39,212 nucleotides of DNA from CBDUQN01 sp965369375 (GTDB lineage Bacteria; Krumholzibacteriota; Krumholzibacteriia; Krumholzibacteriales; Krumholzibacteriaceae). The notes beneath the pieces are model-generated. The model was not told the origin of the DNA. It saw only the letters and a list, made by a program, of their open reading frames with translations, and did no database searches. Each line of letters opens with the position of its first letter. The first letter of the stretch is position 1. This document shows, piece by piece, positions 9,618 through 16,575 of this stretch. The translations under genes and the position numbers were made by a program. The stretch lies in contig CBDUQN010000018.1 in the NCBI GenBank assembly GCA_965369375.1, positions 1-39,212 of the forward strand, written 5' to 3'.

Positions 9618-10670
9618 CTACTGTGCAAGTTCCTCGAATTTTCTTGCGGCTTCCTCCGCTTTGATCTTCATCCCCCGCTTGCTGTACGAGAGGCTCAAAA
9701 TCTGCCAGCCGGTCGGATCGTCCGGCTCTATCTCTTCCGTATACTTCTGTCCCTGCAGGATCGCTTCATCATACAACTCTGCCTGGTAGTAGTTGAGAAG
9801 AAGGCTCTTGCCGGCCGACTGACTGGTGGGCTCTATTCTGAGTGCATTCTGGTTCGCCTCTATCGCCCTGAGGTAGTTCTTCTTGTTGTAGTAGACGACG
9901 CCGAGGTTGTAGTAGAGCTCGAACTTCTCGGAATCGGTTTTCAGGCGTCCGTCCGCCGCCATTTCCAGGTACAGCGCGGCATTGTCGAAATCCCTTTTGT
10001 TGAGGAATCGAATTCCGACATCTTCGACAACCTCGAAGTTGGCCGGATCATCGAGCATCAACCGCTCGAACACTTCAGCCGCCTTGTCCGTGTCGCCGCG
10101 GCGGATCAACACCTTGCCCGAAAGCTCTAGTGCATCGGCATATTCATCGTTCTGCGGATTCGTTTTCGCCATGAGAGTATCGACCGTTTCGAACACCCTC
10201 TCCAGATACGTCGAATCATTCTTTGCAAGCTCGTATTCGACCTTCGCGAGATTCAGCCACCCCTTGACCTGGCGGGGGTCGGCGAATGTAGCCTGCTCGA
10301 ATTCGTGAGCGGCCCCTTCGTGATTGCCGTCCTGGAATTCCGCCACGCCGTCGTTGAAGTGCTTCGCCCAGTTATGCTTGATATTGTTCTCGACATCGTT
10401 GAGCTTCTTCGGATTCAACCGGGCGGCAGTTTCAAACTCCTCGTAGGCCTTCTGCATCTCCCCCGTGTAACTGTATGAGATGCCGAGCTGGAAATGAGCC
10501 TCCGCGTCGTTCGGGTTCTTTCCGAGCGCGATATTTGCCTGGTTTATCGCTTCTTCGTAGTTGCCATGCTGATTGTGAAGCATTGCACTCGTCGTTTCGA
10601 CACTCTTGCACGCGCAGAGCGCGAAGAGCGAGAGCAGCAGCGCCATGATGATCACGCGATTCCATTTCAT
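9618..10670 (-). CDS. TPR-repeat lipoprotein
   Basis: The 350-residue protein has a lipoprotein signal: basic start, hydrophobic stretch (residues 6-18) and lipobox LCAC with Cys21 as the lipidation site. The rest is tandem tetratricopeptide repeats from about residue 35 onward (for example NYEEAINQANIALGKNPND, MQKAYEEFETAARLNP, NYLRAIEANQNALRIEP), probably six to eight. TPR lipoproteins are usually scaffolds for envelope complexes, pilus assembly or gliding machinery, but no partner gene is adjacent, so the role is unknown. The ATG at 10670 has AAGGAGG 10 nt upstream. It appears monocistronic, with a promoter at 10849-10877 and a terminator hairpin just after the stop. Confidence 0.88.
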   Translation of the reverse strand: MKWNRVIIMALLLSLFALCACKSVETTSAMLHNQHGNYEEAINQANIALGKNPNDAEAHFQLGISYSYTGEMQKAYEEFETAARLNPKKLNDVENNIKHNWAKHFNDGVAEFQDGNHEGAAHEFEQATFADPRQVKGWLNLAKVEYELAKNDSTYLERVFETVDTLMAKTNPQNDEYADALELSGKVLIRRGDTDKAAEVFERLMLDDPANFEVVEDVGIRFLNKRDFDNAALYLEMAADGRLKTDSEKFELYYNLGVVYYNKKNYLRAIEANQNALRIEPTSQSAGKSLLLNYYQAELYDEAILQGQKYTEEIEPDDPTGWQILSLSYSKRGMKIKAEEAARKFEELAQ

Positions 10671-10848
10671 CAGGTCGGTACCTCCTTCAACTGACCTTTT
10701 AATAACCTTTTATCTCAACCCGTATGCGATTCCCTTGCCAGGCCTTTCCTCTATTTCGGTGTTAATTCTTTGAGCCCGGGGATCTACTCCTGAAAATCAG
10801 GGTTAACAAGGGATGTTCAATCCGAGGTTGAAATTCGTGACCACCTGA

Positions 10849-10877
10849 AAACTAGCAATCGAGTATCGGTGTGTCAA
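10849..10877 (-). promoter_or_regulatory. sigma70 promoter for the TPR lipoprotein
   Basis: Minus strand: perfect TTGACA (10872-10877), 17-nt spacer, TAGTTT (10849-10854) preceded by TGC, an extended -10 pattern. Transcription from about 10842 gives a leader of about 170 nt. The weak -10 may be compensated by the perfect -35 and the TG. Confidence 0.6.
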
Positions 10878-10951
10878 GTATTATCGGCAGTTACAGAATC
10901 ACTGCCTTCGCTTCCTCTCTCTCGCGCCGAGAGAGCGCGCGGAACGTTTAT

Positions 10952-12952
10952 CTACAGATTAATCGGATCGACATCCCACTGAACATCGACGCTCTTGAAC
11001 CGCGCCAGCGCGGCCTGCACGGCGGCGACCGCACTTTTCTTCTCGTCCACGTCCGGACTGCCCTTCACCAGAACCTGGAAACGGTACCTTCCGCGCAATC
11101 TCGCTATCATGGCGGGAGTCGGACCGAGCACGTCAAATCCCGCCGCCGCAAAGAGATCGTTCAATGTCTCCGCCGCCGATCCCGCTGCTTCACGCGCCCT
11201 CTCGAGGCTCGCCGACGAAACGGTGAAAAGGATGAGGTGCTCTGAGGGCGGATAGCGAAGCTCGTAACGAAACGCGAGCTCTCTCTCTGCAAATCCTTCG
11301 AAGTCGTTGTCGGTGAGATATTGGAAGAGATAGTGGTCGGGCGCCAGTGTCTGCACGATCACCGTTCCCTCCTTCTCCCCTCTCCCGGCACGGCCGGCCG
11401 CCTGAACGAGAAGCCTGAACGTCCTCTCGGCGGCCCTGAAATCCGGAAAATTCATCCCCCAATCGGCCGAGACGACGCCGACCACGGTCACATTGGGATA
11501 GTGGTGCCCCTTTGCCACCATCTGCGTGCCGAGCAGTATATCCGCTTCGCCGCGGGCGAACCGTTCGAGAACCTTGAGGTGTCCCCGCTTGCCGCGGGTC
11601 GTATCGAGGTCCATCCGGGCAACCCTCACGCCGGGAAGGAGGTTGCCGAGTTCCATCTCCACGCGCTGGGTTCCGACACCCCTGTGCGCGATCTTGTACG
11701 CGCTGCAATTGCGGCATGTTTCGGGCGGCGTGACGCGGTGCCCGCAGTAGTGACACACGAGCCGGTGTCCCCTGCTATGGTAGGTGAGGGAGATGGAACA
11801 GTACGGGCACCGCTCGATCCATCCGCACTTCCTGCATTGAATAAAGCTCGCATGTCCGCGCCGGTTGAGAAGCACGATCGCCTGCTCACCGCGTTCAACG
11901 CACGCTTCGAGCGATCCGAGGAGCTCTTCGGAGAAAACGCCCTCCCGCTCCCTCATATCGACGATCTTCGCCTCGGGCACGCGGTCGATGACGGGACGAG
12001 ACCGGAGCTTCAGATAGGTGATCTCATTCTTTCTCGATGATTCGTACGTCTCGAGCGACGGCGTCGCGGAACCGAGAAGAAGCACCGCTCCCTCGTTTTT
12101 GGCCCTGAACCTCGCCACATCGACGGCGTTGTAATGAGGCTTCTCCTCCTGTTTATACGAACCGTCCTGTTCCTCGTCCACCACTATGATACCGAGATCC
12201 TTGAGCGGCACGAACACGGCGGAACGCGCTCCGATCACAACCCTGACCTCACCGCGTACCGCCTTCGTCCAAATCGTGCATCGTTGCGCTCCCGTCAACC
12301 GGCCGTGAAGCACGGCAACGCCGCCGCCGAACCGTCTTCTGAATCTCGCGGTGGTCTGCGGAATGAGCGCAATCTCCGGGATGAGAACGAGCGCGCTCTT
12401 GCCCTCTTGAAGCGCTTCATCGATGCATCTGAGATACACTTCGGTTTTGCCGCTTCCGGTAATCCCGTGCAGGAGAAATCCGTGGTGCGTGCCCAAGGCG
12501 ACCTCTCGTGTTACCGCATCGAAGGAGGCCTGCTGGTCTTCGTTCAATACCGGATACGCTATCTCTTCCGGGAAGGGAGCGTCTGCATCTTCATCCGCGG
12601 CGATACGCCCCCGCCCCTTCACTGCTGCGGGAAGAACCGCCCTGAGGACTTCACCGATTGCGTGCACGTAGTAACCCGCCATCCACCGCGCGAGTTCGAG
12701 AAGCGCCGGCGTGAGAAGCGGCTCCTCGTCTATGAGAGCCGCAATCTCCTTGAGCCTGAACCTGCCTCTGAACGTTTTGCGCAGTTGCATGACGTACCCC
12801 GTCATGCGTCGTCGCCCGAACGGAACGAGAACGCGGCAGCCGAGCGCGAGCCGCCCAGAGAGGCTCGGCGGCACTTTATAGGTAAACGTCTTGTCGACTG
12901 GAACGGGGAGGGCGACATCAACATATGCGGGAGATGCGGGTTGTGTTCCCAT
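10952..12952 (-). CDS. priA: primosomal protein N', replication restart helicase PriA
   Basis: PriA recognises stalled forks and reloads the replicative helicase. The 666-residue protein has the N-terminal DNA-binding domain (YVDVALPVPVDKTFTY), Walker A GITGSGKTEVYL, and motif II DEEQDGSYKQ, where most PriA proteins have DEEH. An eight-cysteine zinc module follows (CRKCGWIERCPYC, CHYCG, CRNC), then the helicase C lobe (LLGTQMVAKGHHYPNV). The frame continues upstream to a TTG at 12991, but ATG at 12952 fits the family N terminus; neither has a strong Shine-Dalgarno. It starts 48 bp after the receiver gene and is the last gene of the signalling operon, with no promoter seen between. Confidence 0.95.
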   Translation of the reverse strand: MGTQPASPAYVDVALPVPVDKTFTYKVPPSLSGRLALGCRVLVPFGRRRMTGYVMQLRKTFRGRFRLKEIAALIDEEPLLTPALLELARWMAGYYVHAIGEVLRAVLPAAVKGRGRIAADEDADAPFPEEIAYPVLNEDQQASFDAVTREVALGTHHGFLLHGITGSGKTEVYLRCIDEALQEGKSALVLIPEIALIPQTTARFRRRFGGGVAVLHGRLTGAQRCTIWTKAVRGEVRVVIGARSAVFVPLKDLGIIVVDEEQDGSYKQEEKPHYNAVDVARFRAKNEGAVLLLGSATPSLETYESSRKNEITYLKLRSRPVIDRVPEAKIVDMREREGVFSEELLGSLEACVERGEQAIVLLNRRGHASFIQCRKCGWIERCPYCSISLTYHSRGHRLVCHYCGHRVTPPETCRNCSAYKIAHRGVGTQRVEMELGNLLPGVRVARMDLDTTRGKRGHLKVLERFARGEADILLGTQMVAKGHHYPNVTVVGVVSADWGMNFPDFRAAERTFRLLVQAAGRAGRGEKEGTVIVQTLAPDHYLFQYLTDNDFEGFAERELAFRYELRYPPSEHLILFTVSSASLERAREAAGSAAETLNDLFAAAGFDVLGPTPAMIARLRGRYRFQVLVKGSPDVDEKKSAVAAVQAALARFKSVDVQWDVDPINL

Positions 12953-13000
12953 AGCACGGTGGATTATATGCAGGGAGCCACAACCCGGCAATCGAAAAGA

Positions 13001-13378
13001 CTACTTGGTACACGAGAGAAGCTCGTGTATCCTCTCGATAAGCTTGTTCGGACTGAACGGCTTGATGATATAATCCGTTGCTCCAACCTCATACCCGAGG
13101 CGCTTGTCTATTTCACGCCCCTTCGCGGTCAGCAGAACCACGGGAATATTCTTCGTGAGCGGATTCGATTTGAGAATCCGGCAGGCTTCGTACCCGTCGA
13201 TTCGCGGCATCATCACGTCGAGTATTATCAGGTTCGGCTGTTCGCGCCGGGCCTTGTCGATCGCTTCTTCACCATTCGCGGCCGTTATGACTTCGTACCC
13301 TTCGGCGCCGATGCTGAATTCGAGTATCTGCGTGATGTTGATCTCGTCGTCAACGACAAGGATTTTTCCCTTGCTCAT
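13001..13378 (-). CDS. single-domain CheY-like response regulator
   Basis: The 125-residue protein is a receiver domain only: acidic pair Asp10-Asp11 (VVDDE), phosphoacceptor Asp54 (LIILDVMMP), Thr84 and Lys106 (IIKPF). There is no output domain, so it probably acts by protein contact or as a phosphate relay or sink. Its ATG overlaps the stop codon of the upstream kinase by four bases (ATGA), so translation is coupled and that kinase is the likely partner. Such stand-alone receivers next to large kinases are common, and the downstream target cannot be read from sequence. Confidence 0.93.
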   Translation of the reverse strand: MSKGKILVVDDEINITQILEFSIGAEGYEVITAANGEEAIDKARREQPNLIILDVMMPRIDGYEACRILKSNPLTKNIPVVLLTAKGREIDKRLGYEVGATDYIIKPFSPNKLIERIHELLSCTK

Positions 13379-16300
13379 GGGACCCCCTCCTTCACGGTCT
13401 CCTGCTGATGTTCAGCCCATAATTTTTTTCTCTTTTGTCGTTCCTCTTCGAGCTCCTCCTCGATCTTTTCCAGGACGAACTCACCCCTGCATTCACTGGC
13501 ACCGAGGTCGCTCAGTACCTTGACTAATGCGCCGACCACCTTCGGATCAAACCTCGTGCCGGCGCCCTTGATGATCTCGTTGTGCGCTTCGTCGATCGTG
13601 TAGCATCTGCGGTACGGGCCCTGCGTGATAAGCGCCCTGAAAGCGTCCACTACATTGACTATCCTCGCCTCGATCGGTATTTCGTCGGCCGCAAGACGGT
13701 TAGGATAGCCGGTCCCGTCGAAATTCTCGTGATGTCCGAGAATCATTTTCATGATCCGTTCCTCGAGCCCCATCGGTGATGCGAGCGTGTAACCGAAGTT
13801 CGGATGGCCCTTGAGCTTTTCCCATTCCTTATCCGCGAGCTTTTCCTTCTTTGCCCTGATGCTACGCGGCACTTTCATCATGCCGAGATCGTAGATGCTC
13901 ATGCCGAGGCGAAGGGCCGTCAATGATTTTTCATCGAGATTCAGCCTCCTGCCGGTCGCGAGCGCTATCAGCGTGAGGTTCGACATTGTCTTGCTTCCCC
14001 AAACCTCTCTGATATCGAGAATGCTCCGCATTGCTTTCTTGAGCCGCTCGAAGTTCATCGACACCTTCTCATAGGCATCGAGCTTCTTGAGCATCCCGAC
14101 AATGATCCCGCCCAGTGATTCGAGCAGTTCACGGTCGGCATCGGTGAACTCAATTCCTTCGACGTGATCACTGACGTTGAGAACACCAACGACTTCATGC
14201 TCATCGATGAGCGGAATCGATATGAACGAACGCGTCCCGTAGAAAGCCGAATTGTTCGCGCGCCCGAACACAATGTCCTTCTCGATGTCGAACACGTGGA
14301 GCGGTTCACCGGTCTGTGCGACCCACCCCGCGATACGATCGCCGACCTCGAGCCTCGTGTTCTGCACAAACTCCGACTCGAGGCCCTTGGCAACCACGAT
14401 TCGCAATATTTGCTGCTCGGGCTCGAGAAGCATGATCGAAGCCTTGCGCGCCTGCAGGAATTCCGAGAGCATTTCGACGAGGAGCGTCAGATACCGCTCA
14501 CGCTCGAACCTTCTCGAGCCGAAGAATCCGGCGGAAGCGGACTGCCTGACGACGATGTCTTTCATCGGCAAAAGAACAATGAACTTCGCACCCGCTTCCT
14601 TCACATTCTCGACCCATATCTTCCCGTCGTGCCAATCTACGATATTCTTGCAGATCGCGAGCCCCAATCCCGATCCGCCGTGCTCGCGCGTATTGCTCGC
14701 ATCGACCTGGTGAAAGTGGTCGAATATCTTCTCCAGTTCCTCCTCGGGGATGCCTTTTCCCGTGTCCTGTACCACGATCCTCACAGCCGCAGCCTCCTCC
14801 TCCAGAATCACCGTCACGGTTCCGCTCTTCGGAGTGAATTTGACCGCATTGCTCACGAGGTTCTGCAACAGCTGCCCGATGAGTTCCTTGTCGGCTTCGA
14901 TAAATGCAGGGTTCCGCGGGAGCCTGAGATCGCAATTCACTTCACCATCGAGGAAACTATCGTTCAATTCCCGCTGCACCTCTGATATCATCTCGTTCAG
15001 GTTGCATGAAGTCTTCTCGACCTTCAAATGACCCGTTTCCATGCAGGAATAATTGAGCACGTTGTCGATCAGCTTGATGAGGCGTTCGTTCTCCTCGTTC
15101 ATTACTCGCAAGAAATCATGAATCGTATCGCGCTGCATCGTCTCTATATTATCGAGGAGCGTTTCCGTATACGCTTTGACTGACGTGATAGGGGTGCGCA
15201 GCTCATGAGATACAATCGAAAGGAAATTGGCCTTGAGCTGGTTGACGCTGTTCAACTCTTCCCTGCAGACGGCGAGCATCCGTTCCTTATCGAGAAGGCG
15301 CTCCCGCAGCTGTTCGTGTTGAACAACCTGGCGCACTTGATTTGCGTAGATGTCGAGAAAGATCGAGTCTCTGCGCGGCGGCGGGTCTTCGAAGAATCCG
15401 CACGTAAAGAAGCCCTTGAGCGATCCATTCTCCGAAAAGGGGATAACGAGTATCTTCTTGTCGCGCCAATCGATTCCCCGCGGTATAAAAGAGTCGCGCT
15501 CGTTGCCCAGGCAATCCCAATCGAGCACATAGCCGCTCTCCGAATATTTGTCCTGGCCGCAGAGCCGCAAATACATATTCTCCGCCACGCTGAGGGTCGA
15601 TGCGAGTGACGCCTGATCGCCCTCGAGGCCCGTGTGCGCCTTTACCTCGTAGAGGTCATCGCGCGAATCGGCGACCCTGAGAATCACGATGGTGGCGCCG
15701 ACCTCTTCGGCGACCGCTTCGACTATCGCGTGATACGTTTCCTGCACCTTGCCGCGAAAAGCCGATCTATGACCGATTGCATAGATTCGCTCGATACTGC
15801 CTGCGCACTCTTCGTCTCCGCTGCGCCCTGCGTCGCCCCCGCGATTCAGAAGCGGACATCCCCACGCCTGCGCATGCCCGCCGGCGTGTACGGCGGCGTC
15901 TGTGGCCGATGCAAAGAGCAGGAAGACGAACCCCGCTATGTCCGTCAGTGTAAAGAGCTGGGGCCAGAAAGGATCGAATCCGAGAAGCCCGAGAAAGGAC
16001 AATCCCGCCAGCATCGTCGAAGCGGCAAAAAACACTCCTGAGATCACAGGCGCTACGAGTCGGTTCGGACCGAAAGCTCTTCCTTCCCAGAGGAAACCGA
16101 GCAGCACGCCGAGCGGGATAAACGAAATGAAGGAATAGAGGAGCGGTGCCGCAGCTGCTTTTGCGAGCCTGTCTGATACGATAACGAAGAACACCAATCC
16201 GAGGCATGCCGCGATGAAACCGCCGACCGTCAGCACCTTTTTATGGATACGTCCTTCCATTGGATTGCCGTCACCGGTCATCATCGGGATCAGCAGTAGA

Positions 16301-16566
16301 TACAAGCCGGCGGTGCCGAGTCCGAACGATACAAGAGAGAGCCAAGCATGCTGGATGGATGGATCGAGGAAATAATTCAAGCGAAACAGAAGGAGAAGCG
16401 CAAGACCTAAAACGGTCGCTCTGGTACCGCTATCGCGCCAACCATTCGCCCGCCCGACGTTTCTGTAAACGATGACAAGCGAGATCAGAAGCACAATCAA
16501 CAGATGCGTGATGCTTCCGGCATCTCCCGTGAAAATCGTATTCACTCCATCTTGAAACAAGTACAA
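13375..16566 (-). CDS. membrane sensor histidine kinase with GAF domains and C-terminal degenerate HD-GYP domain
   Basis: This 1063-residue hybrid begins with about eight membrane segments (residues 15-240) and a GAF-like region (about 270-430). A HisKA domain follows with His454 in SIVSHELRTP, then a HATPase domain (LLQNLVSNAVKF, DTGKGIPEEE, GGSGLGLAI). A second GAF (about 685-835) and a C-terminal HD-GYP domain (about 860-1040) complete it. In the HD-GYP part the HD pair is replaced by Tyr892-Asp893 (SIYDLGMMKVP), while His921, HHENFDGTGYP (945-955) and VVDAF remain, so metal binding may be impaired. The start is probably TTG at 16566 after AGGA, 9 bp past the previous gene. It is a paralogue of its upstream neighbour. 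A sensing rather than phosphodiesterase role for the HD-GYP part is an inference. Confidence 0.9.
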   Translation of the reverse strand: MYLFQDGVNTIFTGDAGSITHLLIVLLISLVIVYRNVGRANGWRDSGTRATVLGLALLLLFRLNYFLDPSIQHAWLSLVSFGLGTAGLYLLLIPMMTGDGNPMEGRIHKKVLTVGGFIAACLGLVFFVIVSDRLAKAAAAPLLYSFISFIPLGVLLGFLWEGRAFGPNRLVAPVISGVFFAASTMLAGLSFLGLLGFDPFWPQLFTLTDIAGFVFLLFASATDAAVHAGGHAQAWGCPLLNRGGDAGRSGDEECAGSIERIYAIGHRSAFRGKVQETYHAIVEAVAEEVGATIVILRVADSRDDLYEVKAHTGLEGDQASLASTLSVAENMYLRLCGQDKYSESGYVLDWDCLGNERDSFIPRGIDWRDKKILVIPFSENGSLKGFFTCGFFEDPPPRRDSIFLDIYANQVRQVVQHEQLRERLLDKERMLAVCREELNSVNQLKANFLSIVSHELRTPITSVKAYTETLLDNIETMQRDTIHDFLRVMNEENERLIKLIDNVLNYSCMETGHLKVEKTSCNLNEMISEVQRELNDSFLDGEVNCDLRLPRNPAFIEADKELIGQLLQNLVSNAVKFTPKSGTVTVILEEEAAAVRIVVQDTGKGIPEEELEKIFDHFHQVDASNTREHGGSGLGLAICKNIVDWHDGKIWVENVKEAGAKFIVLLPMKDIVVRQSASAGFFGSRRFERERYLTLLVEMLSEFLQARKASIMLLEPEQQILRIVVAKGLESEFVQNTRLEVGDRIAGWVAQTGEPLHVFDIEKDIVFGRANNSAFYGTRSFISIPLIDEHEVVGVLNVSDHVEGIEFTDADRELLESLGGIIVGMLKKLDAYEKVSMNFERLKKAMRSILDIREVWGSKTMSNLTLIALATGRRLNLDEKSLTALRLGMSIYDLGMMKVPRSIRAKKEKLADKEWEKLKGHPNFGYTLASPMGLEERIMKMILGHHENFDGTGYPNRLAADEIPIEARIVNVVDAFRALITQGPYRRCYTIDEAHNEIIKGAGTRFDPKVVGALVKVLSDLGASECRGEFVLEKIEEELEEERQKRKKLWAEHQQETVKEGVP

Positions 16567-16575
16567 CCTACCATC

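Noticed and set aside
10917..10935. CTCTCTC-GCGCC-GAGAGAG hairpin after priA as a terminator
   Set aside because: Stem of only 7 bp and no T-rich tract on the minus strand after it; it could still be a minor RNA structure.
12134..13408. 424-codon open frame on the plus strand
   Set aside because: It runs antisense through priA and the receiver gene, both of which have strong family motifs; the product shows no recognisable domain and is Arg/Pro-rich, as expected from reading GC-rich coding DNA backward.
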